A stretch of DNA of 6,424 nt from positions 1 to 6,424 of the forward strand of contig DHWW01000017.1 in the NCBI GenBank assembly GCA_002413385.1, read 5' to 3'. The translations under genes were made by a program, and so were the position numbers. Below are positions 1 through 5,023 of this stretch, one piece after another; the first letter of the stretch is position 1, and each line of letters starts with the position of its first letter. The notes below the pieces were generated by a model. The model was not told the DNA's origin and made no database searches. It worked only from the letters and a program-made list of their open reading frames with translations. Source of the DNA: Granulicella sp. UBA5172. Its GTDB lineage: Bacteria; Acidobacteriota; Terriglobia; Terriglobales; Acidobacteriaceae.

Positions 1-27
1 AATTTTCCATCTCAGTTGCAGAGCAAC

Positions 28-67
28 CACTTATCCAAAGCCACCCACAGCATAACACTTATCTACA
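28..67 (+). repeat. Pair of direct repeats CACTTATC, DnaA-box-like
   Basis: CACTTATC occurs at 28-35 and again at 56-63, 28 bp apart. Read as 9-mers, TTATCCAAA (31-39) and TTATCTACA (59-67) each differ by one base from the DnaA box TTATCCACA. Two near-boxes are too few to call an origin. They could equally be regulator half-sites or chance in this AT-richer spacer. No convincing -35/-10 pair could be fixed in bases 1-98. Confidence 0.25.
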
Positions 68-74
68 ACTGTAG
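63..74. promoter_or_regulatory. Perfect inverted repeat CTACA-AC-TGTAG, BlaI/MecI-like operator
   Basis: CTACA (63-67) and TGTAG (70-74) are exact reverse complements around a 2-bp centre. The BlaI/MecI/CopY repressor family binds palindromes with the core TACA-NN-TGTA, which this contains. The right arm continues TGTAGTA as in extended sites; the left arm does not fully match. The site ends 24 bp before the ATG at 99, a suitable place for repression. No repressor gene is in the window, so binding is inferred from motif shape only. Confidence 0.4.
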
Positions 75-98
75 TACTAGGGGTGGTAGGCTGCGCTG

Positions 99-830
99 AT
101 GAGTCTTGATGGACAACTGGAAAAGCTGAGTGCGCTGTATGGAGAGCAGAGCGATGGGGAGTTGCTGGATCTTCACGACAAGCGCGAGGGCCTGACGGAG
201 ATGGCGCAACAGGCGCTGGCCGGGGTGATGCGGGAGCGTGGGCTGGCGGCACGCGGGGTGGTTGCGGCGGAGGCGTCGCAGGTGGGAAGAGGTGGCGGCG
301 AGGAGCCGGATTCGGGCGGGGATTCGGGCGGGGATTCGGTTGGGGAAGATGAGGGGCTGATCTATTTGTTTACCGACGCGTTTGAGGCGCGGGAGGCGAT
401 TCGGCATATGCGGGAGGCGGGGATTGCGCACCGGATGTTGGATTGGCATGTGGTGGAGCCGGAGCGGGAGGTGTCGCAAACGGGCGTTGATGTGGGAATG
501 GTGGTGCGGAGGGGGGATGCGCAGCGGGCGGTGCTGGTGCTGAAGGAGAAGCTGGGATTGTTCCCGGGGCCGGAGAATCTGGCCGGGGAGGATGCGAGCG
601 ATGAGTACGGGCTGGTCGTGCTGTCGATGTTTGACCGGAACGAGGCGCTGGCTGCGGCGGACGCGTTGGGCAAGGTTGGAATCACGTATCTGTGGCGCGA
701 TGGCCGGGATGAAGCGGCGGGGCTTCCGGATGAGGATACGGTGGCGATCGAGGTGCGGGCGGAGGATATGGATCGAGCAGCGAAGCTGGTGGAGGAGACG
801 CTGGCAGCGCTGCCGGGGGATGATCTCTAG
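99..830 (+). CDS. Hypothetical protein with two DUF2007-like domains
   Basis: This encodes 243 residues with no signal peptide or membrane segment, so probably cytosolic. Residues 8-50 form a helical module (LSALYGEQSDGELLDLHDK, then LTEMAQQALAGVMRERGL) of a kind I recall in front of DUF2007 domains in Acidobacteria. Residues 61-86 are a Gly/Asp/Glu-rich linker. Two similar alpha/beta units follow at about 87-155 (LIYLFTDAFEAREAIRHMREAGI) and 170-237 (GLVVLSMFDRNEALAAADALGKVGI). They look like the ferredoxin-like fold of DUF2007, a proposed signal-transducing domain of unknown ligand. The ATG at 99 is preceded by the purine-rich AGGGGTGGTAGG (79-90), a weak ribosome binding site, and by a BlaI-like palindrome. 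The gene stands alone and converges with the lipoprotein gene. The coding call is firm; the function is unknown. Confidence 0.88.
   Translation: MSLDGQLEKLSALYGEQSDGELLDLHDKREGLTEMAQQALAGVMRERGLAARGVVAAEASQVGRGGGEEPDSGGDSGGDSVGEDEGLIYLFTDAFEAREAIRHMREAGIAHRMLDWHVVEPEREVSQTGVDVGMVVRRGDAQRAVLVLKEKLGLFPGPENLAGEDASDEYGLVVLSMFDRNEALAAADALGKVGITYLWRDGRDEAAGLPDEDTVAIEVRAEDMDRAAKLVEETLAALPGDDL
309..344 (+). repeat. Three 12-bp tandem units within the linker
   Basis: GATTCGGGCGGG at 309-320 is repeated exactly at 321-332. A diverged third unit GATTCGGTTGGG lies at 333-344. They encode DSGG-DSGG-DSVG in the flexible linker between the helical module and the first DUF2007-like unit. The unit is a multiple of three bases, so copy-number change would alter linker length without breaking the frame. 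Confidence 0.85.
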
Positions 831-867
831 TCCTGCGCAGACGGCGAGGTCCTGCGCGGACGGCGGG
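830..867 (+). repeat. Two 19-bp tandem units abutting the stop codon
   Basis: GTCCTGCGCAGACGGCGAG (830-848) is followed directly by GTCCTGCGCGGACGGCGGG (849-867), with two differences. The first unit begins with the last base of the TAG stop (828-830) of the upstream gene. The same motif occurs once at the head of repeat copy 2 (2577-2595). It therefore looks like the end of the larger repeat, duplicated in copy 1. Confidence 0.75.
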
Positions 868-978
868 AGTTGGATTCTGAGGGTGTTTGGCCGCTGGGGT
901 GATGCGAGCAGACTGCAGGTCTCTCCGCTGCGCCGCGCATGAGGCCGTGCGGCTCCGGTCGAGATGACAGGGTTTGTG
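848..978. repeat. Dispersed intergenic repeat, copy 1, with hairpin
   Basis: This 131-bp element matches 2576-2707 in the same orientation. Bases 848-934 have only 4 mismatches to copy 2, and 954-978 have 1. Near the 3' side lies a hairpin: GCCGCGC (932-938) pairs with GTGCGGC (947-953), six Watson-Crick pairs and one G-T, with an 8-nt loop. Outer blocks TCTC (left) and GAGA (961-964) can close a larger stem across an internal loop. No U-tract follows, so it is not a standard terminator. It fills the space between two convergent genes. The reverse strand reads GTCATCTCGACCGGAGCC, a text I recall from abundant Acidobacteriota intergenic repeats; that recollection is unverified. Confidence 0.85.
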
Positions 979-983
979 GGGAG

Positions 984-996
984 ACCGTGACACGGT
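984..996 (+). terminator. Small hairpin ACCGT-GAC-ACGGT followed by TT, possible weak terminator
   Basis: A 5-bp perfect stem with a 3-nt loop lies between the convergent ends of the DUF2007-like gene and the lipoprotein gene. Together with the base at 996, three T residues occur at 996-998. The stem is short and the T-run minimal, so terminator function is only a possibility. The downstream block GAGATGACGGG (1001-1011) echoes the 3' end of repeat copy 1. Confidence 0.22.
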
Positions 997-1016
997 TTGC
1001 GAGATGACGGGTGGGG

Positions 1017-2447
1017 CTATGGAGTGGGCGGGGCCGTCATTTGGGTGGCGACGAAGCTGTAGGTGCCAGCGGTGTAGAAGAGGTAGCCGTTGACTTCGAT
1101 GCCCATGCCGTTGGTCAGGGTGAGGCCGTTCATGTGGGTGGCGGGGATCTGGTAGACGGTTACGCTGGTGGCGCCGGTGAGCTGGGTGAAGGCGGAGCCC
1201 GAGGGGAGGGTGAGGGTGAAGCCGGTGCTGGTCATGTTGGAGACCGTGCCGGTGAGGCCCTGGGGTTCGAGCTCGATGCCGTTGGCGTTGATGCCGCCTG
1301 TGCTCATGCCGCCGCCCATCATGCCACCGCTCGAGAACATTCCTACGCTGCCGGCCATGGCGGCGTTCTGGCCCCTGGCGATGTGGGTTGCGTCAAAGAG
1401 CATTGTGGAGGGCATGCCGGTAAGGGAGACGCCGGAGTTGTCGATGCCGTAGGTCATGTTGCTGCCCATGGTGACGGTGAGGCCGCTGGCGAGGTAGGAG
1501 GCCATCATGCCGGAGCCGATGCCATTGTTGGCGAACAGGGTGATGCCGGTGACGGGGCTGCCGGTGGTCGCGGTGATGATGCCGATGGGCATGGCTCCGC
1601 CTGATCCCATCATGGCCGTTACCGAGTTGGCCATCCAGGTTCCGTTGGTCTGGAGGGTCGCATTTACGCTGAGGATCTGGCTGCTGCTCATCATGCCCAT
1701 GCCGGTGAGGGTCTGGCCGTTCATGCCCATGAATTGTGTGCCGGTGCCGGAGGTGAAGCTCATGGAGCCGCCCTGCAACGTGCCCATGGTGAAGGTGCTG
1801 CCGGAGGTGGTGGAGACGCTGCCGACAATCTGCATCATGCCACCCTGTTCGGGCGTGGCGGTGGAGGTGCCGGAGGCCATCGCAACGGACGGCTTGAAGG
1901 TGGGCGTAAAGGTGAGGGCACCGCCAGCGGCTGATCCGACGGAGGCGGCGAGGTTGAGGTCCAGGTTCACGACCATCGCGTTGCTGCCCACGGTGACTGG
2001 CGTGGTGAGGGGAATGCTGACCGTCATGGGCGTGGAGAAGACCTGCTGGGTGGGAGTGGCGGAGGTCATGTAGGAGACGGTCGCCGAAGAGAGGGTGATC
2101 GACATGGAGTTGTAGGTTCCCTGCGTGATGCTGGGCAGGGTGAGGGGAGCGACGGTTCCGGCCAGGTGCGCTAACTCCATCGTCATGGGCGAGGAGATGG
2201 GGACGGTCACGGTGGTTCCGGTGGTGTTGGTAAAGCTCATGGCGCTGATGGTGACGGCGCATTGCAGAACTGAGTCGGAGGGCGTGTCGCCCATGTTGAT
2301 CAGGACGGCGGTGGAAGAGGCTGGGGGCGAGATGATGGTGCCTGAGCCGGAACCGGATCCGCTGCTGCATCCGGTGATGGTTATGGCGGCGAGTGCGAGA
2401 GAGAGGAGTGTGGATCCTGCGAAGGTTGCTCTTGTCGAAGGCTGCAT
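1017..2447 (-). CDS. DUF4382 / DUF5666-like, methionine-rich lipoprotein
   Basis: This encodes 476 residues. A signal peptide (1-26) ends in the lipobox ITGC with Cys27 as the expected lipidation site. A Ser/Gly spacer follows, so the mature protein should be anchored to a membrane and face the periplasm or cell surface. Residues 46-190 resemble DUF4382 (TAVLINMGDTPSD, then LAHLAGTVAPLTLPSITQGT). Residues 204-280 and 398-470 resemble DUF5666 beta modules (MQIVGSVSTTSGSTFTMG; GLTGTVSNMTSTGFTLTL), with a less clear unit at about 285-365. The start is fixed by TAAGGAG six bases upstream of the ATG. Met is very frequent (38 residues, with MM pairs at 204, 252, 279, 314 and 376). The mature chain has only Lys185 and Arg358 as basic Lys/Arg residues, and one further Cys (63). 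Function is unknown. It is separated from MATE by 341 bp and probably has its own promoter. Confidence 0.9.
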   Translation of the reverse strand: MQPSTRATFAGSTLLSLALAAITITGCSSGSGSGSGTIISPPASSTAVLINMGDTPSDSVLQCAVTISAMSFTNTTGTTVTVPISSPMTMELAHLAGTVAPLTLPSITQGTYNSMSITLSSATVSYMTSATPTQQVFSTPMTVSIPLTTPVTVGSNAMVVNLDLNLAASVGSAAGGALTFTPTFKPSVAMASGTSTATPEQGGMMQIVGSVSTTSGSTFTMGTLQGGSMSFTSGTGTQFMGMNGQTLTGMGMMSSSQILSVNATLQTNGTWMANSVTAMMGSGGAMPIGIITATTGSPVTGITLFANNGIGSGMMASYLASGLTVTMGSNMTYGIDNSGVSLTGMPSTMLFDATHIARGQNAAMAGSVGMFSSGGMMGGGMSTGGINANGIELEPQGLTGTVSNMTSTGFTLTLPSGSAFTQLTGATSVTVYQIPATHMNGLTLTNGMGIEVNGYLFYTAGTYSFVATQMTAPPTP

Positions 2448-2453
2448 GCTGTT

Positions 2454-2485
2454 CTCCTTACGAGCGGTTGGATGCAATGCGCTCG
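2454..2485 (-). promoter_or_regulatory. Strong RBS of the lipoprotein gene with abutting 6-bp stem
   Basis: On the minus strand AAGGAG (2454-2459) lies six bases before the ATG at 2447, an optimal Shine-Dalgarno site. Immediately upstream, CGAGCG (2461-2466) and CGCTCG (2480-2485) are perfect complements around a 13-nt loop. A stem touching the ribosome binding site could modulate translation, but no switch partner is visible. The RBS is well supported; the regulatory role is speculative. Confidence 0.6.
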
Positions 2486-2498
2486 TTCTACGTTTGGG

Positions 2499-2538
2499 AG
2501 AACTGTTCTGAGTGTATGCCTGCGTATTGCTGGTCGAA
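2499..2538 (-). promoter_or_regulatory. Possible promoter and AGAACTGTTCT palindrome upstream of the lipoprotein gene
   Basis: AGAAC-T-GTTCT (2499-2509) is a perfect 11-bp palindrome about 50 bp upstream of the start codon, with an extra GTTCT at 2485-2489 in inverted order. Just upstream on the minus strand, TACACT (2511-2516) could be a -10 element, with a poor -35 (TTCGAC, 2533-2538) 16 bp away. The palindrome would then overlap the transcription start, where an operator is expected. The regulator is unknown and the promoter match is weak. The rest of the gene-free stretch 2448-2788 is mostly repeat copy 2. Confidence 0.3.
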
Positions 2539-2575
2539 CCTGGGGAGGGCTGGGTTTTGTGCGGTTTTCGCGCGG

Positions 2576-2707
2576 GGTCCTGCGCGGACGGCGAGCGTTG
2601 GACTCTGGGGGTGTTTGGCCGCTGGGGTGATGCGAGCAGACTGCAGGTCTCTCCGCTGCGCCAAACGATGGAGCCGTTTGGCTCCGGTCGAGATGACAGT
2701 GTTTGTG
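2576..2707. repeat. Dispersed intergenic repeat, copy 2, with perfect hairpin
   Basis: This is the same element as 848-978, same orientation, 132 bp. Its hairpin is GCCAAACG (2660-2667) pairing with CGTTTGGC (2675-2682), eight perfect pairs around a 7-nt loop. Relative to copy 1 the stem sequence has changed on both sides while remaining complementary; the flanks are almost identical. It lies downstream of MATE and upstream of the lipoprotein gene, both on the minus strand. There is no U-tract on either strand. Confidence 0.87.
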
Positions 2708-2720
2708 ATGGTGACAATGC

Positions 2721-2766
2721 TTGCGGTCGAGAGTGCGATGGCTTCGGTCGAGATGACAGGGTTTGC
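2721..2766. repeat. Degenerate extra 3'-end units of the dispersed repeat
   Basis: After repeat copy 2 the terminal motif GGTCGAGA recurs at 2725-2732 and 2745-2752. The latter continues as GATGACAGGGTTTGCGG, like the 3' end of copy 1. With 2686-2693 this gives three GGTCGAGA motifs in about 70 bp. Copy 1 shows a similar trailing piece at 1001-1009. The pattern suggests repeated insertion or slippage at the element's 3' end. Confidence 0.6.
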
Positions 2767-2788
2767 GGTGTGCTCGCGGGGGTTTGCT

Positions 2789-4261
2789 TTAGATCGCTGC
2801 GGTGGTGGTGATCGCGCGGGTGGTGCGGTGCCAGAAGAAGCACATGGCGAAGGCTCCGCAGGTGAGGGCGATGAGCAGGCCTAGCCAGAGGCCGACGGCT
2901 CCTAATTTTTCGTGGAAACCGAGGAGGATTCCGAGGGGCATACCGATGACCCAGTAGGCGATGAGTTGGGTGATGAAGGGGGCGTGGGTGTTGCCGGCTC
3001 CGCGGAGAGCGCCGGTGGCGGTGATCTGGACTCCGTCGAAGAACTGGAAGCCGGCGGCGACGAGGAGGAGGGGGACGGCGGCGGCGATGACTCCGTGGTC
3101 GGGGGTGAAGATGTGGGCGATGCGGGCGGGGATGGTCAGTAAGAGTACAGAAGCACAGAGCATGAAGGCAGCGCCTGCGCCGATGCCGCTCCATCCGGCG
3201 GCGATGACGTTGGCGGTGGTGCCGATGCCGATGCGCATGCGGCCGATGGCGTGGCCGACGCGGACGGAGGTGGCGGCGGAGATGGCGAAGGGCACCATGA
3301 AGGTGGTGCTGGCGCACTGCAGCGCGACCTCGTGCCCGGCGAGCGGAAGGCGGCCGAAGGTCGCGATGAGGGTGGTGACGAGAGCGAAGATGGCGATCTC
3401 GACGAAGATGGAGGCACCGGCGGGAGCGCCGAGGAGGAAGAGGCGGCGGAGGTGCGGGAGCTCGATCCACCCTACCCATCGCAAAGAACGCGATGAATGG
3501 GGCACCCCCGAGCCAGTGCGCTGGCGGAGGCTGGCGAGGAGGCCGTAGTGGTGCTTGCGGTCTAGCCAGAGGATCGCGATGAGCAGGACGAGCATGAGGT
3601 AGAGGCGGGCGAAGCTGGTGGCCCAGGAGGAGCCGGTGACACCGAAGGCCGGGATCGCGAGGGTGTGTGTCCCGAAGATGGGCCAGACGAAGTGCCAGCG
3701 ATGTCCGAAGATGAGGAGCCAGTCGGCGGCGGCGTTGATGAGGTTGGCGGAGATGAGAGCGAAGGCGATGGGGCGGCCGTGGTGGGCGGCCTGCAGGTAG
3801 CGGCGGAGGGCGAAGTAGAGCAGGAGGGGGAGGGTTCCGTAGTTGAGGCCCTGCATGGCGGGGACGGCCTGGGTGAGGATGGCGCGGTCGACGGGCAGGT
3901 GCAGGAGAAGGACGGGTGTGAAGGCGAAGAGGGCGATGAGCAGGAGGGAGAGGGCGACGGCCATGACGAGGCCGTGGAGGAGCCAGCGGTTGGCTTCGTG
4001 CTGCTGCTTGGCGCCGAGGGCTTGCGAGATGAGGGTGTCGAGGCCGAGGAGGACGCCGCCTACTCCGAAGCAGAGGGTGTTGAAGAGGACTTGCGCGAGG
4101 GCGGCGGCGCTCATGGCGAGGGCGGAGTTGGGCAGGTGGCCGAGCATGATGGTGTCGACCAGCGACATGGAGATCCAGCCGAGCTCGCCTGCGATGAGCG
4201 GGATGGCGAGATGGATCAGCGGAGGGAGTTCGCTGCGGATGTCGGTGAGTCTGAGGCGCAT
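2789..4261 (-). CDS. MATE family multidrug/cation efflux transporter (NorM-like)
   Basis: This encodes 490 residues, slightly longer than the usual ~450-460, with about twelve hydrophobic segments in two MatE halves (about 14-234 and 273-478). MATE pumps export cationic drugs and metabolites across the inner membrane using Na+ or H+ gradients. Typical motifs are visible: IPLIAGELGWISMSLVDTIM near the N-terminus, LDTLISQALGAKQ at 74-86, and ATGALRGAGNTHAPF at 415-429. Acidic residues matching those important in Vibrio NorM appear present: Asp36 (VDTIM), Glu288 (GASIFVEIA) and Asp409 (FQFFDGVQ). The alignment is by eye. The ATG at 4261 is the first start after an in-frame stop, and no clear Shine-Dalgarno precedes it. 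The loop between the halves (252-265, GVPHSSRSLRWVGW) is encoded by a palindromic DNA element. The gene is divergent from yajC-secD. Substrate cannot be predicted. Confidence 0.95.
   Translation of the reverse strand: MRLRLTDIRSELPPLIHLAIPLIAGELGWISMSLVDTIMLGHLPNSALAMSAAALAQVLFNTLCFGVGGVLLGLDTLISQALGAKQQHEANRWLLHGLVMAVALSLLLIALFAFTPVLLLHLPVDRAILTQAVPAMQGLNYGTLPLLLYFALRRYLQAAHHGRPIAFALISANLINAAADWLLIFGHRWHFVWPIFGTHTLAIPAFGVTGSSWATSFARLYLMLVLLIAILWLDRKHHYGLLASLRQRTGSGVPHSSRSLRWVGWIELPHLRRLFLLGAPAGASIFVEIAIFALVTTLIATFGRLPLAGHEVALQCASTTFMVPFAISAATSVRVGHAIGRMRIGIGTTANVIAAGWSGIGAGAAFMLCASVLLLTIPARIAHIFTPDHGVIAAAVPLLLVAAGFQFFDGVQITATGALRGAGNTHAPFITQLIAYWVIGMPLGILLGFHEKLGAVGLWLGLLIALTCGAFAMCFFWHRTTRAITTTAAI
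3470..3502. repeat. REP-like palindromic element inside the MATE gene
   Basis: CATCGC (3477-3482) pairs perfectly with GCGATG (3490-3495) around a 7-nt loop. After two mismatches, CCCTA (3470-3474) pairs with TGGGG (3498-3502), including one T-G. The text CGCGATGAATGGGGCACC resembles a palindromic repeat I recall between genes of Terriglobia, so this may be such an element captured in frame. It encodes residues 252-265 in the cytoplasmic loop joining the two MATE halves, a place that tolerates insertion. The palindrome is seen directly; the family identity rests on memory. Confidence 0.6.
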
Positions 4262-4413
4262 AGGTAAGGGTATCGTATGCGGTTGGCTAAGATGAAGGTG
4301 TGGTCAAATCATGCGGGTCATCGAATGACGAGAGGAAGTTTCGGCATCGATCGTTAGCGGAGCCATTGCACTGGATTTTTGTCGGGGACTAAGACTCCAA
4401 CGCGGCGGTTTCC

Positions 4414-4442
4414 TTGACATCACCCCTTCATTCCGCGATGCT
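4414..4442 (+). promoter_or_regulatory. Probable sigma-70-type promoter of the yajC-secD operon
   Basis: A perfect TTGACA lies at 4414-4419. With 17-bp spacing the -10 hexamer would be GATGCT (4437-4442), only 3/6; TTAAT at 4442-4446 is AT-rich but too far. Transcription would begin near 4450, leaving a leader of about 150 nt before yajC. Of the gene-free stretch 4262-4498, the left part (4262-4410) shows nothing convincing beyond a 5-bp hairpin; the MATE promoter must lie there but could not be placed. Confidence 0.4.
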
Positions 4443-4498
4443 TAATCCTCAGGTGTGATTAGCTGGCTGTAGTGGACGTGTGTCCGGAGGATTTTCGG

Positions 4499-4618
4499 AT
4501 GCTCGACACGATTCCAGTGCTTGCTTTTCGGGCGGGCGCGAATCCCCAATTTTCCAAGGAAGACGTGACCGGAGTCGCAGTTTCGTGCGTCCGGCACGCA
4601 TGCAGGAAGTCGCTTTGA
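4499..4618 (+). CDS. Small leader ORF (39 aa) upstream of yajC
   Basis: ATG at 4499 is preceded by a strong Shine-Dalgarno GGAGG (4486-4490) at 8-nt spacing, better than that of yajC. The peptide starts MLDTIPVLAFRAGANPQF and ends CVRHACRKSL. I recognise no family, signal peptide or membrane segment. It overlaps the start of yajC in another frame. Its TGA stop (4616-4618) overlaps an in-frame TTG of yajC (4615-4617) as TTGA, an arrangement typical of translational coupling. Ribosomes translating it would also open the hairpin covering the ATG at 4600. A small hairpin TCCG/CGGA (4483-4486 with 4496-4499) places most of the Shine-Dalgarno in its loop. It could be a regulatory leader peptide or a chance ORF; no homology evidence is available here. 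Confidence 0.4.
   Translation: MLDTIPVLAFRAGANPQFSKEDVTGVAVSCVRHACRKSL
4584..4602 (+). promoter_or_regulatory. Hairpin covering the first yajC ATG
   Basis: CGTGCGT (4584-4590) pairs with ACGCATG (4596-4602) around the loop CCGGC, six Watson-Crick pairs plus one G-T. The 3' arm contains the ATG at 4600-4602. The Shine-Dalgarno-like AGGAAG (4604-4609) begins just outside the stem. The structure could limit initiation at 4600, or may mean that the true start is the TTG at 4615. Confidence 0.45.
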
Positions 4619-4935
4619 ACGCTCTGGGTATGTTACTGGCTGGCGGATCGATCTTTAGCCAATTTGGCGGGATACCGCTGCTGCTGCTGATGTTTGTGGC
4701 GATGTATTTTCTATTGATCGCTCCGAACCAGCGGAAGCAGAAGACGTGGGCTGCGATGCTGGCATCGCTGAAGCCGGGTGACCGGGTAACGACCAACGGC
4801 GGCCTGCGCGGCGTCATCGTCAGCGTCAAGGACGATTTGCTGGTGGTACGGACGGCGCCGGATGGCGTGAAGCTGGAGTTCGTCAAGAGCGCGGTAGCGG
4901 CGGTGACGACGGAAGAAAGCAACAGCAAATCGTAA
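4600..4935 (+). CDS. yajC: Preprotein translocase subunit YajC
   Basis: YajC is a small inner-membrane partner of SecD-SecF in the Sec export machinery; its exact role is poorly defined. From the ATG at 4600 it has 111 residues, normal for the family. One transmembrane helix lies at about 24-41 (GGIPLLLLMFVAMYFLLIAP), followed by the basic QRKQK, the conserved LKPGDRVTTNGGLRGVI (57-73) and KLEFVKSAVAAV (91-102). The start is uncertain. ATG 4600 has no Shine-Dalgarno and sits in a hairpin. TTG 4615 has AGGAAG five bases upstream and overlaps the leader ORF stop. ATG 4630 gives MLLAGGSIF, also plausible. A GTG at 4480 would add a hydrophilic extension and is unlikely. secD follows after 88 bp, almost certainly in the same operon. 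Confidence 0.93.
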   Translation: MQEVALNALGMLLAGGSIFSQFGGIPLLLLMFVAMYFLLIAPNQRKQKTWAAMLASLKPGDRVTTNGGLRGVIVSVKDDLLVVRTAPDGVKLEFVKSAVAAVTTEESNSKS

Positions 4936-4985
4936 TCAAGAAGTGCTGAAATGACGGGCGTGCGCGCTCCCTTTCGAACGATGTG

Positions 4986-5012
4986 TTCAAGGTATCTAAG
5001 GTATTCAAGGAA
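4986..5012 (+). repeat. Three 9-bp tandem units with AAGG cores upstream of secD
   Basis: TTCAAGGTA, TCTAAGGTA and TTCAAGGAA follow each other at 4986-5012. Each contains AAGG, at 4989, 4998 and 5007. The last one is the probable secD Shine-Dalgarno, about 11-13 nt before the ATG at 5024. The others are spaced too far for direct initiation but could hold ribosomes nearby or mark slippage expansion. Confidence 0.6.
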
Positions 5013-5023
5013 ACAAGACAACA

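Noticed and set aside
15..27. GTTGC-AGA-GCAAC hairpin at the left edge
   Set aside because: It is a five-bp stem without a T-run and with the upstream gene unseen, so it is too small to call a terminator.
682..993. Minus-strand ORF containing CHLDRSRTASCAAQRRDLQ
   Set aside because: This is translation of the dispersed repeat and of the antisense of the DUF2007-like gene, a familiar false-gene pattern rather than a protein.
1011..1604. 197-codon + strand open frame rich in Gly, Ala and His
   Set aside because: It is antisense to the lipoprotein gene, with low-complexity composition as expected for a shadow frame.
1017..3479. An 820-codon minus-strand open frame running from the lipoprotein into the MATE region
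   Set aside because: Only the part from the ATG at 2447 has a Shine-Dalgarno, signal peptide and recognisable domains. The upstream part is Arg/His/Pro-rich text opposite or out of frame with MATE and the repeat, a GC-rich shadow.
4317..4329. GTCAT-CGA-ATGAC hairpin in the MATE-yajC spacer
   Set aside because: It is a short five-bp stem with no T-run or other context, and is expected by chance.
4480..4599. GTG at 4480 as yajC start, giving 151 aa
   Set aside because: There is no Shine-Dalgarno before it and the added 40 residues are hydrophilic, unlike YajC N-termini. The stretch is better explained as leader.
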